Assembly: GCA_016194935.1 (NCBI GenBank)
Contig: JACQAO010000064.1
Span: 1 to 58,545, forward strand
Source of the DNA: Betaproteobacteria bacterium
GTDB taxonomy: Bacteria > Pseudomonadota > Gammaproteobacteria > Burkholderiales > Rhodocyclaceae
Direction: 5' to 3'
DNA: 58,545 nucleotides
Positions within the stretch are counted from its first letter, which is position 1. Every line of letters starts with the position of its first letter. The position numbers and the translations under genes were made by a program. The notes below the pieces were generated by a model. It was given only the letters and a program-made list of their open reading frames with translations, made no database searches and was not told where the DNA came from. Positions 42,277 to 51,358 of the stretch are shown one piece after another.

Positions 42277-43152
42277 CTATGCCATGCGTGCAACCTGCCC
42301 GGCGCGCACGATGAGATTTCCCGTGAGATCTGCGGCGGGCAATACGAAGCCGCCGCCGATCCCGTCTTCAAAGGCCGGCGGCAAGCGTTGCAACAACGCA
42401 TCGGCTAGGTGTTCGGTCACCGGCGCCAGCGAGGCGCCCAGATAGTCGAGACGCACATTGAGATGCTCGTGCGCGACACGCCGCATATTGTCGAAAATGG
42501 CGCGCGCTTCCTCGCGGCTCCTGGCGCGCGTAATCACGATCTGGAATCCTTCCCGGCCCCTCTCCTGGGCAATCCGCTTGATCAGCGCATAGGCGTGGGT
42601 GATCGCCGCGCCTTGCGCCGCCACCACGACCGCCATATGCCGCGCTGCGAGCGCCAGCGGCGAAAGATGTCCGCCGCGCCGGATCGCCGTATCAACCAGG
42701 ACAAAGCCAACCCCATGCTGCATTTCCTGCAGGCAAGCCGCCAGATTCCGGCGTGCCGCCGCAGCGCTGCGATTGGCGTTATCCAGTTCGCGCGCAGCGC
42801 GCGCCGCCGGCATGATGCCGAGCATCGGTGCAGCCTGCAACATCGTCTGATGCAAGCTGCGTTCGCCTTGCAGCACCTGGAACAGGTCGTGACGCGCGGT
42901 CAGGCCGAAAGCCGATATGGCGTTGCTGGGCGCCGGGTTCTCGTCCAGGATGAGCACGCCCCGTCCCGACGCCGCCAAAGCCGCCGCCGTTTGCACCAGC
43001 AAGGTGGTGCGCCCGCAGGCTTCGCGTCCGGACACAAAAGCCACCACCTGCGGAGAGCGCCCGCCAAACAGGCGGCGCAAGCCTGCCGCCTGATCTCCCG
43101 CCCATGATGCGCCACCGTCTGCGCCGATGCCGGGATTGAGCCAATCAGACAA
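42277..43152 (-). CDS. flhG: MinD-like flagellar number regulator FlhG (FleN), atypical P-loop
   Basis: FlhG controls flagellar number and placement with FlhF. The 291-residue product has the FlhF-activating motif DQAAGLRRLF at 20-29 and the deviant Walker region, but the P-loop reads SGREACGRTT (41-50) where MinD/FleN have K-G-G-V-G-K-T: both lysines are arginine. The following LILDENPAPSN retains Asp70. The start overlaps the flhF stop by 8 bp (ATGTCTGA). It may bind ATP weakly or not at all. Its position downstream of flhF and the motif make the identity secure; its activity is uncertain. Confidence 0.87.
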   Translation of the reverse strand: MSDWLNPGIGADGGASWAGDQAAGLRRLFGGRSPQVVAFVSGREACGRTTLLVQTAAALAASGRGVLILDENPAPSNAISAFGLTARHDLFQVLQGERSLHQTMLQAAPMLGIMPAARAARELDNANRSAAAARRNLAACLQEMQHGVGFVLVDTAIRRGGHLSPLALAARHMAVVVAAQGAAITHAYALIKRIAQERGREGFQIVITRARSREEARAIFDNMRRVAHEHLNVRLDYLGASLAPVTEHLADALLQRLPPAFEDGIGGGFVLPAADLTGNLIVRAGQVARMA

Positions 43153-44728
43153 GCGCGGCTCCTGCGCCGCGTGCAGTTGCCACTGCGGCGCCCTGCGATC
43201 CCATCACCAGCCCGGCCTCGTTTTCCTGCAGGTGATGCGGTGACAATTCAGCCGGCATCTTGAGGGCGCGATGCAGCAGATAATTCCGGTTGGGCAAGTG
43301 CAAATCTTCCGGCACCCGCTGGCCGTTGGCGACGTAACACAGCAGCAGCCCATGACGCACCACGGCGTCAAGCGCCGGGGCAATCGACGCAGCTTCATCA
43401 ACCTTGCTCAGGATGCAACCGGCCAGGTCTTCGCCGGCATAGGCGCGCACCACATCGTCCAGCGTATCGCCGCGACTGGTGGCGTTGAGCAGCAACAGCC
43501 GATTGACTTCACCGGCGCGCATCAGCATGGCCGCCTGCTCGGCCACCATGCGGTCGCGCTGGCTCATGCCGACGGTGTCGATCAGCACCATGTGCTTGTC
43601 GCGCAGATCGGCCAGGGTGTGGCGCAGGTCGTCACCGTCGCGCACCACATGCACCGGTACGCCAAGGATGCGGCCATAAATCCGCAGTTGCTCATGCGCC
43701 CCGATGCGGTAGCCGTCGGTGGTCAGCAGAGCGATTTTGTCTGCGCCATAGCGCACCACGCAACGCGCCGCGAGCTTCGCGGTGGTGGTGGTCTTGCCGA
43801 CACCAGTGGGGCCGACCAGGGCATACACGCCGCCGCGCTCGATGATGTCGCTTTCATTGCCGAGCGTGCGCAGTTGGCGGTTGATGGCGCTCTTCAGCCA
43901 CTTGCGGCCATCATCAAGATTGAGTTCGGCGGGAAGCTCCTGGCACAGCCGGCGCGCCAGTTGGCCGGAAAATCCGGCATCCAGCATTTCCGCCAGCGCC
44001 AAGGCCCGCGCCGGCGTCTCGCGCGACATCTCGCCCCAGGCGAAGCCGGCCAACTGGCGCTCCAGCAACACCTTGATGGTCTGCATCTCATCCGCCAGCC
44101 GCTCGACCTGTATCTGCTGCGGCGGAGTGCTCAATCTGTCGGCTTTGTGCGCTGATGCTCCAGCCCCATCACCCTGCTCCAGCAGCGCGCTTTTCAGAGT
44201 TGCCGCTACCTGGGCGTCGGACAACACAGTGTGCTCATCCTTGGCCCGCGACGGCAGCGGACGCAGACGCGGACGCTCGATGGGAGAGGAGGAGGAGGAG
44301 GAGGATGACGCCGCCGCCAGCGGCGCTGCGGCGGGTGTGGCCGACACCTGCCAGGACGGATGAAAAACCGGCTGCCGGTGCGCCTGGCTCGACAAGCTGA
44401 TGGTGTAGTCGTCATCGGCGGCTGATGCCGATGCCGCACTTGCGCCGCGCGCTGGCGCAGCAGCCGGTAGCGGCATACGTGCGGAAGGCAGATCGGCCTG
44501 GCGCGGCTCCGCCTTTTTCGGCGCGGGCGGCACAGCGAAACCGCCGGCATCCGCGTGCGGCGGCGCATGCCGTGACAGTGCTTCAAAGCCGTCGGCAGTC
44601 ATCGCCATGATTTCCACGCCGCCCTGGATCGGCTTATTGGAGACGATGATGGCGTCGGGACCCAGTTCGTCCTTTACTTTACGCAGGCAATCGCGCGCAG
44701 TGGCTGCAATAAAGCGTTTCACCTTCAT
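43145..44728 (-). CDS. flhF: Flagellar SRP-like GTPase FlhF
   Basis: FlhF is a GTPase of the SRP family that marks the cell pole for flagellum assembly. The 527-residue product has an N-terminal basic domain (MKVKRFIAATARDCLRKVKD), a long disordered Pro/Ala/Ser-rich part (about 60-190) with a poly-Ser run, and the NG domain (about 220-500) with G1 GPTGVGKTTTTAKLA, TTDGYRIGAHEQLRIYG and G3-like LIDTVGMSQRD. Overlaps flhA by 4 bp and flhG by 8 bp, so the three are coupled. Confidence 0.95.
   Translation of the reverse strand: MKVKRFIAATARDCLRKVKDELGPDAIIVSNKPIQGGVEIMAMTADGFEALSRHAPPHADAGGFAVPPAPKKAEPRQADLPSARMPLPAAAPARGASAASASAADDDYTISLSSQAHRQPVFHPSWQVSATPAAAPLAAASSSSSSSSPIERPRLRPLPSRAKDEHTVLSDAQVAATLKSALLEQGDGAGASAHKADRLSTPPQQIQVERLADEMQTIKVLLERQLAGFAWGEMSRETPARALALAEMLDAGFSGQLARRLCQELPAELNLDDGRKWLKSAINRQLRTLGNESDIIERGGVYALVGPTGVGKTTTTAKLAARCVVRYGADKIALLTTDGYRIGAHEQLRIYGRILGVPVHVVRDGDDLRHTLADLRDKHMVLIDTVGMSQRDRMVAEQAAMLMRAGEVNRLLLLNATSRGDTLDDVVRAYAGEDLAGCILSKVDEAASIAPALDAVVRHGLLLCYVANGQRVPEDLHLPNRNYLLHRALKMPAELSPHHLQENEAGLVMGSQGAAVATARGAGAALV
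44286..44305 (-). repeat. GAG triplet repeat in flhF (poly-Ser)
   Basis: Six to seven GAG units encode a run of serines in the disordered linker of FlhF. The unit length of three preserves the frame, so copy-number change would lengthen or shorten the linker only. Confidence 0.75.
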
Positions 44729-46809
44729 GACTTCGCTCCGATAATGGCGGTAACTCTAATCGTCCGCGAATCCGGCACTTCAGCATTCGCAATCACTCTC
44801 AGTTGCGGTACCGCACGCCGCAGGAAGCGCGTCAGCAACCAGCGTAAATGCCCGGGTACCAGCAGCACTGCCGGCAGGCCGGCCTCTTCCTGACGCTGCG
44901 CGGCGGCGGCGGTCTCCCGCATCAGCGTATCGGCCAAACCCGGTTCGATGCCGCTGGCATCGCCGGTACCCTGCACCGCCTGGCCGAGCATGCGCTCCAG
45001 GGTGGGGTCAATCGCCATCACCGAAAGATCGGCGCTGCCGGGAAACAATTGCTGGACGATGGAGCGTCCCAGCGCAATGCGTACCTGGGTGGTGAGTTCG
45101 AGCGGATCCTGGGTGCGCGCCGCGTGTTCCGCCAGCGTCTCGATGATGCTGCGCATATCGCGGATATTGACGCCCTCTTCCAGCAGGTTTTGCAGCACGC
45201 GCTGCACCACCGAGAGAGAGATCTGCTTCGGCACCAGGTCTTCGATCAGCTTGGGCGCATCCTTGGCGATATGGTCGAGCAGGGATTGCGTCTCTTGCCG
45301 ACCCAGCAATTCTGCGGCATGCGAAAGAATCACATGATTCAGGTGTGTCGCCACCACGGTGCCGGCATCGACCACGGTGTACCCCAAGGCATGAGCTTGC
45401 TCGCGGAAATTCGATTCGATCCATACCGCCGGCAAGCCGAAAGCCGGATCCTTGGTCGGGTTGCCGGCCAGCGGTCCCGCGACACGGCCCGGATTGATCG
45501 CCAGTTGCATGCCGGGAAAAGATTCTCCCGCGCCGATCTCGACGCCCTTGAGAGTGATGCGGTAGCCATTGGGCTTGAGTTCCAGGTTGTCGCGGATATG
45601 CACCGGCGCGGCAAGAAACCCGACTTCCTGGGCGAATTTTTTGCGCAACCCGCGTATCCGTTTGAGCAGGTCTCCGTCCTGCCCCTTGTCCACCAACGGG
45701 ATCAGACGATAGCCGACTTCGACACCCAGCACATCGACCGGAGCGACATCGGCCCAACTGGCGTCGAGCGATTCCTGCGGCTCTGCCTGCGCTGCCGGTG
45801 AAGCCTCCTGAGCCTTGGGCGAGGCATGCCGCCGCATGGTCCACCAGCCCAGCCAACCGATAGCGGCAGCCAGCAGCAGAAACACCAGATTCGGCATGCC
45901 GGGAATCATGCCAAGCACGCCAAGAATAAAAGCGGTCAGCAGCAGTACCATAGGATTGCCGAACATCTGCCCGGCCAGTTGCTGTCCGACATCTTCGTTG
46001 GTGGTGACACGGCTCACCACCAGGCCGGCGGCGGTGGAAATGATCAGCGCCGGAATCTGCGCCACCAGACCATCGCCGATAGTCAGCAGGGTATAGTTTT
46101 TCGCGGCAGTGGCGATTTCCATGTCGTGCTGCAAAATTCCGACTATCAACCCGCCGATAATGTTGATGAACAGGATCAGGATCCCGGCGACGGCGTCGCC
46201 GCGCACGAATTTGCTGGCGCCGTCCATCGAACCGAAGAAATCCGCTTCCTGGGCAATTTCCAGGCGGCGTTTTCTTGCATCGTCCTCACCGATCAGGCCG
46301 GCGTTGAGATCGGCATCGATGGCCATCTGCTTGCCCGGCATGGCGTCGAGGGTGAAGCGCGCCGACACCTCGGCGATGCGTCCGGCGCCCTTGGTGATGA
46401 CCACAAAATTGATCACCACCAGGATCACGAACACCACCAATCCAACCGCATAGTTGCCACCCACCAGGAAGTGGCCGAAAGCCTCGATCACCTTGCCCGC
46501 CGCATCCGGCCCGGTGTGTCCTTCGAGCAGCACCACGCGCGTCGAAGCAACGTTGAGCGACAGGCGCAACAGGGTAGTCACCAGCAGTATCGTCGGAAAC
46601 ACCGAGAAATCCAGCGGCTTCAGGGTGTACATTGCCACCAGCATGACCATGATCGAAACTGCGATGTTGAAAGTAAAAAATACATCCAGCAGGAATGGCG
46701 GCAACGGCAACACCATCATCGACAGGATCATCACAATCAACAGCGGCGCCGCAAGCTGACGCAGATTGCCGCGGGTAAACAACGACTGCATGGTCAGAGT
46801 GTCGTTCAT
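44725..46809 (-). CDS. flhA: Flagellar export gate protein FlhA
   Basis: FlhA is the proton-driven export gate ring. The 694-residue product has about eight membrane helices in the first 330 residues, the FHIPEP-family region (FVRGDAVAGILILFINIIGG, ARFTLDAMPGKQMAIDADL), and a cytoplasmic C-terminal domain that binds chaperones and substrates. Overlaps flhB by 4 bp (ATGA) and flhF by 4 bp. Length is as in enteric FlhA (692). Confidence 0.97.
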   Translation of the reverse strand: MNDTLTMQSLFTRGNLRQLAAPLLIVMILSMMVLPLPPFLLDVFFTFNIAVSIMVMLVAMYTLKPLDFSVFPTILLVTTLLRLSLNVASTRVVLLEGHTGPDAAGKVIEAFGHFLVGGNYAVGLVVFVILVVINFVVITKGAGRIAEVSARFTLDAMPGKQMAIDADLNAGLIGEDDARKRRLEIAQEADFFGSMDGASKFVRGDAVAGILILFINIIGGLIVGILQHDMEIATAAKNYTLLTIGDGLVAQIPALIISTAAGLVVSRVTTNEDVGQQLAGQMFGNPMVLLLTAFILGVLGMIPGMPNLVFLLLAAAIGWLGWWTMRRHASPKAQEASPAAQAEPQESLDASWADVAPVDVLGVEVGYRLIPLVDKGQDGDLLKRIRGLRKKFAQEVGFLAAPVHIRDNLELKPNGYRITLKGVEIGAGESFPGMQLAINPGRVAGPLAGNPTKDPAFGLPAVWIESNFREQAHALGYTVVDAGTVVATHLNHVILSHAAELLGRQETQSLLDHIAKDAPKLIEDLVPKQISLSVVQRVLQNLLEEGVNIRDMRSIIETLAEHAARTQDPLELTTQVRIALGRSIVQQLFPGSADLSVMAIDPTLERMLGQAVQGTGDASGIEPGLADTLMRETAAAAQRQEEAGLPAVLLVPGHLRWLLTRFLRRAVPQLRVIANAEVPDSRTIRVTAIIGAKS

Positions 46810-47966
46810 GCCGCCAGCGCTTCAAGCGCACCCGGGTCCATGTCGCTTGGCACCGGCAGTGCAGTGGGCTGCTGCGGTGGCAGCAGCCCCTTGCCGCCGC
46901 CGGCGAGAAACTGGTTAAGCTGGTACACGTAGGCCATTACCTCGGCCACCGCCGTATACAGCGCCGCCGGAATCTGATCGCCAATGTCGCTGTGCCGGTA
47001 CAGCGCACGCGCCAGCGGCGGCGCTTCGAGCAGAGGCACGCCGTTTTCGGCGGCGACCTCGCGGATTTTCTGGGCAATCAGGTTCATGCCCTTGGCCACC
47101 ACTTGCGGCGCGCCCATGTTGCTGCTGTCGTATTTGAGCGCCACCGCATAGTGACTCGGATTGGTCACCACCACATCCGCCTTGGGTACTTCGGACATCA
47201 TCCGTTTGCGCGCCAGCTCGCGCTGCTGGCTGCGGATGCGCGCCTTGACTTGCGGGTCGCCTTCCTGCTCCTTGCCTTCCTGGCGCACTTCTTCCTTGGT
47301 CATGCGCAGCTTGCTGTAGTACTGCCAGAGCTGAAACGGCACGTCAATCGCGGCAATCAGCGCGATGCCGCCGACCAGCGCCAATATGGCGAACTGCAGC
47401 ATATGCCCGAAAGACACCAGTCCGCTTTCGAGCGGCTGCGACAGCAGCGCAAACAGTTCATCCTGCTGGCGTATCACCACCCAGTAGACGACCCCGCCGA
47501 CCAGCGCCGCCTTGAGCAGCGCCTTGATCAATTCGGCCACGCCCTGCATGGAAAAAATACGCCCGAGGCCCTTCAATGGATTGATGCGACCGAGGTCCAT
47601 GCTCATGGCGTTCGGCGTGAACACCAGGCCGCCGATCAATGTCGGCGAGGCGACAGCGCCCAGCGCCGCCAGCAGGAACAATGGCGCGGCGAGCAGCAAG
47701 GCTTGCCACGCCTGGGTGTGGAGGGTAATGCCTAGCGCATGAGAATCGAATACTGCGTCACGTCCGAAGCTCAGTCCCTGGCGGACGATCCCGGAGGCGG
47801 ATTGCGTCAACCAGTTGCCCATCGACCAGAAACCGGAAGCACCCGCCAGCAGAACCAGGAATGCGGTGAGTTCGCGCGACTGCGGAACCCGCCCTTCCTG
47901 GCGTGCCTTTTCCAGACGCGAACTCGACGCCGGTTCGGTACGTTCCAGATCACTGTCTTCAGCCAC
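46806..47966 (-). CDS. flhB: Flagellar export switch protein FlhB (NPSH variant)
   Basis: FlhB is the export-switch membrane protein. GTG 47966 is chosen because GAGGA lies 7 nt upstream and the result, (M)AEDSDLERTEPASSSRLEKAR, is a standard FlhB start; an in-frame ATG eight codons upstream is possible. The product is 386 aa (enteric 382) with four membrane helices and a C-terminal cytoplasmic domain. The autocleavage site reads NPSHYAVALKY, with Asn269, instead of NPTH. The remaining FlhB-C is canonical (VVAKGMNLIAQKIREVA, IPAALYTAVAEVMAYVYQL). Confidence 0.94.
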   Translation of the reverse strand: MAEDSDLERTEPASSSRLEKARQEGRVPQSRELTAFLVLLAGASGFWSMGNWLTQSASGIVRQGLSFGRDAVFDSHALGITLHTQAWQALLLAAPLFLLAALGAVASPTLIGGLVFTPNAMSMDLGRINPLKGLGRIFSMQGVAELIKALLKAALVGGVVYWVVIRQQDELFALLSQPLESGLVSFGHMLQFAILALVGGIALIAAIDVPFQLWQYYSKLRMTKEEVRQEGKEQEGDPQVKARIRSQQRELARKRMMSEVPKADVVVTNPSHYAVALKYDSSNMGAPQVVAKGMNLIAQKIREVAAENGVPLLEAPPLARALYRHSDIGDQIPAALYTAVAEVMAYVYQLNQFLAGGGKGLLPPQQPTALPVPSDMDPGALEALAA

Positions 47967-47982
47967 GGACGGTTCCTCGCAT

Positions 47983-48001
47983 GGCGGCAATTATTGCCGC
48001 C
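47983..48001. promoter_or_regulatory. Palindrome upstream of flhB
   Basis: A perfect inverted repeat with 9-bp arms and a 1-bp centre lies 16 bp upstream of the flhB GTG start. It could be an operator or an mRNA structure near the ribosome-binding site. It is not a terminator, since no T-run follows. Confidence 0.45.
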
Positions 48002-48090
48002 AGCGGCGAGGGATCAGTGCTGGAAAAGAGCCGGATTAGCCCATTAATTCGGGGCTATGGCCGTAAGCAGGCGCTGGAACCTTTATCCGG

Positions 48091-50028
48091 TCAGGCGGCA
48101 GCAGCTACTTCCGTGACAAAGGCGGAACGCGGCACGCCGCGATTTTCGCCGAGGCCCGCAAGCAGTTCCTTCATGTCGAGAATCAGCACAATCTGGCCAT
48201 TTGAAAGCGTGGTGACGCCGGCCACGCCCTTGGGCCGGAAGCCTTCCAGCGACTTGATGACCGCGTCCTCGCGGCCGGCGAATCCATCGATGGCAAGAAT
48301 AAAAGAGCTTTCCGCCGATTGCATCAATACGCCATATTCCGGCACCCGCTCAGGCGCCCAGCCGAGCAGGCTGGTCAACGGCAGCAGCGGCAGCACTTCG
48401 CCGCGTACCACCATGATGGCGCTGCCGCCGACTTCCTGCACGATGTTCACATCAATTGGCAATATCTCACGCACCATCGACAACGGCACGGCAAACGGCT
48501 GATCGCCCAACTCCACCAGCAGCACCGGCAGAATCGCCAGGGTCAGCGGCAGGGAGATCACGAAGGTGGTGCCTTTGCCCATCACCGATTTGATTTCGAT
48601 GGAACCGCTGAGCTTCTGGATATTGGTCTTGACCACGTCCATGCCGACGCCGCGACCGGAGACATCCGAAGCCACTTCCACAGTCGAAAAACCCGGCTGG
48701 AAAATCAGGTTGAAGCTCTGCCGTTCATCCATGGCATTGGCTTCTTCATCGGTGATGATGCCTTTTTCCAGCGCCTTGGCGCGCAGCTTTTCCGGGTCCA
48801 TGCCGCGCCCGTCGTCGGACACCAGCAGCAGGATGTGATCACCCTCCTGGCGCGCCTCCAGACGCACTTCGGACTTCTTCGGCTTGCCGCTGGCGGCGCG
48901 CACGTCAGGCAGTTCCACGCCATGATCGACGGCGTTGCGGATCAGGTGAATGATCGGATCGGAAAGATCCTCGATCATGGTCTTGTCGATTTCGGTTTCT
49001 TCGCCGACCAGCACCAGCTCCACGTCCTTGCCCAGGCCCCGGGCCAGGTCGCGGGCGATGCGCGGATATTTCTGGAACAGCCGGCCAATCGGCTGCATGC
49101 GCGTTTTCATCACGGCGCTTTGCAGGTCGGAAACCAGCAGGTCAAGCTGGCTGACCGCCTGATCGAGCGCAGACATGGTGTCCGTCTCGTGGTTGCCGTT
49201 GAGAATATCGTTGCGCAGGGCATTCAGCCGGTTCTTGGTCAACCCGATTTCGCCGGAGAGGTTGAGTACCTGGTCCAGGCGCACGGTGTCGACGCGAATG
49301 GTGTTGTCGCGCGATTTTTCACCTTCCCGGCGGCTGACCGGCGGGCCTTGATAACCGGGCTTGTCGCTGGGGCGTCGACCGATGGCTTCCTTGATAATCT
49401 GTTCCGGCAATTTTTCGGTGATGCTGGTCCCTGTGTTTTCCGGGGCGCTGGCGCTTGCGGCGGATGCAACTGGCGCGGAGACTGACACTGCGGTAGAGGC
49501 GGCAGGGCCAGGGCTTTGGGCGCCAGTCACTGCTTCAAGCAAGCCGCCCCAGTCGGGTCCGGCAGCGGCTGGCGCCATTGCAGCGGTCGGCGCCGCGGCG
49601 GCGGGCGCAGGTGCGGCGGCAGCCGCTCCAACCGGCTCACCGGCAATCGCCTGCTTGAGCGTCTGCAACAACTGGGGAGAGGCGGGGCCAGGTTGCGTCC
49701 CCTGCTCCAGCGCGCCGAACATGCCGCGCACCGCGCCGGTGGCGTCCATGATGGCGTCCATGATTTCGCGGGTCAATACCATCTCGCCGTTGCGCAAACG
49801 GTCGAAGAGGTTTTCCGTAAGGTGACAGAGCGTGACCAGCTCGGCGGCGTTGAGGAAACCGGCGCCGCCCTTGATGGTATGGAAGCCGCGGAAAATATCA
49901 TTGAGCAGCCCGTGATCGTCCGGCGCTTTCTCCAGATCGACCAGCTTGTTGTCTACGCTGGAAAGAAGATCAGTCGCCTCGACCAGGAAATCCTGCAACA
50001 GATCTTCCATTCCTTGAAAATCGCTCAT
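48091..50028 (-). CDS. cheA: Chemotaxis histidine kinase CheA (first copy)
   Basis: A 645-residue kinase that phosphorylates CheY in response to receptors. P1 domain with His50 (FRGFHTIKGGAGF), an Ala/Pro-rich linker where P2 is expected (about 135-215), P3 dimerisation helices (about 240-310), P4 ATPase with N box HLIRNAVDHGVELP, G1 DDGRGMDPEKL and G2 [12 protein letters not shown], and a CheW-like P5 at the end. GGAG is 5 nt before the ATG. It is 9 bp after cheZ in the cheV-cheY-cheZ-cheA run. A second CheA of 746 aa is at 55553. Confidence 0.95.
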   Translation of the reverse strand: MSDFQGMEDLLQDFLVEATDLLSSVDNKLVDLEKAPDDHGLLNDIFRGFHTIKGGAGFLNAAELVTLCHLTENLFDRLRNGEMVLTREIMDAIMDATGAVRGMFGALEQGTQPGPASPQLLQTLKQAIAGEPVGAAAAAPAPAAAAPTAAMAPAAAGPDWGGLLEAVTGAQSPGPAASTAVSVSAPVASAASASAPENTGTSITEKLPEQIIKEAIGRRPSDKPGYQGPPVSRREGEKSRDNTIRVDTVRLDQVLNLSGEIGLTKNRLNALRNDILNGNHETDTMSALDQAVSQLDLLVSDLQSAVMKTRMQPIGRLFQKYPRIARDLARGLGKDVELVLVGEETEIDKTMIEDLSDPIIHLIRNAVDHGVELPDVRAASGKPKKSEVRLEARQEGDHILLLVSDDGRGMDPEKLRAKALEKGIITDEEANAMDERQSFNLIFQPGFSTVEVASDVSGRGVGMDVVKTNIQKLSGSIEIKSVMGKGTTFVISLPLTLAILPVLLVELGDQPFAVPLSMVREILPIDVNIVQEVGGSAIMVVRGEVLPLLPLTSLLGWAPERVPEYGVLMQSAESSFILAIDGFAGREDAVIKSLEGFRPKGVAGVTTLSNGQIVLILDMKELLAGLGENRGVPRSAFVTEVAAAA

Positions 50029-50037
50029 GGTGCTCTC

Positions 50038-50886
50038 CTAGAATCCCAAGCTTTCCAGCATATCGTCGACCTGCGACTGGGAATTGACTATGTCGCTACG
50101 GCCTGCGGCATTGATGACCGGGCCGTTAAGCAGGCCATCCGGCGCTTCCACATGCATATCCGGCGGCTTCGCCACCAGCAGCACCTTCAACAATTGCGTC
50201 TCCATGTTAGCGACCAGTTCGACCACTTTCTTGATGACCTGTCCGGTGAGATCCTGAAAATCCTGAGCCATCATGATTTCCGTCAGCTGGGCGTTGGTGG
50301 CGCGCGATTGCTGCGGCACTGCGCGCAAAAAAGCCTGGGTGTCCGCCGCCAGGGCCTTGAAGTCACTGGCTGACAACTGGTTGGCAAAAACCTTTTCCCA
50401 GCGGGTTCCCAAAGCGCCGGCCTGGTTCTCCAGGGTATCCTGGATCGGTTTGGCAATCTCGATGGCATTCAGCGCGCGTGTCGCCGCCTGCTCAGTCATC
50501 TGGACGATGTAAGTCAAGCGTTGCCGCGCATCGGGGATGGTGCGCGCGGCATCTCCCAGCGCCTTGTCATGGCCAAGCTCGCGCAGGGAATCGTGAAATT
50601 CGCGCGCCAAATGACCGAGGCTGGAAAAAACGTCGCCGGGTTCCCCGGCGCCGGCTTGCTTCTGCGGCGGCGCTGCAACGGCGGCGGCGGGCGCTGCAAC
50701 GTTCGAGGCGACGTTGTCAAACAAGGCTTGCAGATCGTCGCTATCTCCCGAGCCGGAGGCGTCGACCGCCGGCGCAGGCGCTTTGGGTTCCAGCATTGGC
50801 GCCTCGCTGACGGCGGCGATGCTGTCGAACAGGGACTGTAAATCCTCGCTGTCGCTGGACTCGTCAAATTTTATTGGGTTCGCCAT
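50038..50886 (-). CDS. cheZ: CheY phosphatase CheZ
   Basis: CheZ speeds loss of phosphate from CheY-P. The 282-residue product has the family's long helical hairpin with the catalytic segment AQDFQDLTGQVIKKVVELV (Asp and Gln of the D-x-x-x-Q type) and the C-terminal CheY-binding tail QVDDMLESLGF. It is longer than enteric CheZ (214). The N-terminal extension holds two copies of a short motif, DLQSLFDSIA (15-24) and DLQALFDNVA (51-60). CheZ is preceded by cheY, its substrate. Confidence 0.94.
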   Translation of the reverse strand: MANPIKFDESSDSEDLQSLFDSIAAVSEAPMLEPKAPAPAVDASGSGDSDDLQALFDNVASNVAAPAAAVAAPPQKQAGAGEPGDVFSSLGHLAREFHDSLRELGHDKALGDAARTIPDARQRLTYIVQMTEQAATRALNAIEIAKPIQDTLENQAGALGTRWEKVFANQLSASDFKALAADTQAFLRAVPQQSRATNAQLTEIMMAQDFQDLTGQVIKKVVELVANMETQLLKVLLVAKPPDMHVEAPDGLLNGPVINAAGRSDIVNSQSQVDDMLESLGF

Positions 50887-50915
50887 GATCTCCTGATGCC
50901 CCTGGGCGCCTGTCT

Positions 50916-50939
50916 GCGTGATTGCGTAATTGCGTGATT
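50916..50939. repeat. Three 8-bp tandem repeats between cheY and cheZ
   Basis: GCGTGATT, GCGTAATT, GCGTGATT lie in tandem in the 57-bp cheY-cheZ gap. One substitution separates the copies. They could be a regulator site or mRNA element; no function is known. Confidence 0.7.
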
Positions 50940-50943
50940 ACGA

Positions 50944-51345
50944 TCAGCCCGGAGATTGCTCGAGCTTTTCGAATATCTTGACCAGCTTGTCGTTCAAGGT
51001 TCCTGCGGTGAACGGTTTGACGATATAGCCGCTGGCGCCGGATTGGGCGGCGGCAATGATGTTTTCTTTTTTTGCCTCGGCGGTAATCATCAATACCGGC
51101 AAATGCCGCAAGGCCGGGTCGGCGCGCACTGCCTGCAGTAGCTGCAAGCCGTCCATGTTCGGCATGTTCCAGTCGGAAACGACGAAATCAAAACCGCCCG
51201 CCTGGAGCTTCTGCAAGGCCACGACGCCGTCTTCGGCTTCGTCGGCGTTGATATACCCCAGCTCCTTGAGCAGGTTGCGCACGATGCGGCGCATGGTTGA
51301 AAAATCGTCGACGACGAGGAATTTTATCTTGCTCGGATCCGGCAT
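50944..51345 (-). CDS. cheY: Chemotaxis response regulator CheY
   Basis: A 133-residue single receiver domain. Acidic pocket Asp13-Asp14, phosphoacceptor Asp58 ([13 protein letters not shown]), and the later Lys in [10 protein letters not shown]. When phosphorylated by CheA it binds FliM to change rotation. The starting sequence [24 protein letters not shown] is close to enteric CheY. GGAGAG precedes the ATG. It lies between cheV and cheZ. Confidence 0.96.
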   Translation of the reverse strand: MPDPSKIKFLVVDDFSTMRRIVRNLLKELGYINADEAEDGVVALQKLQAGGFDFVVSDWNMPNMDGLQLLQAVRADPALRHLPVLMITAEAKKENIIAAAQSGASGYIVKPFTAGTLNDKLVKIFEKLEQSPG

Positions 51346-51358
51346 AAGTCTCTCCGAC

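Noticed and set aside
47983-48001. Sigma-54-like promoter for flhB
   Set aside because: The GG and GC elements are spaced one base too far apart; the match is explained by the palindrome.
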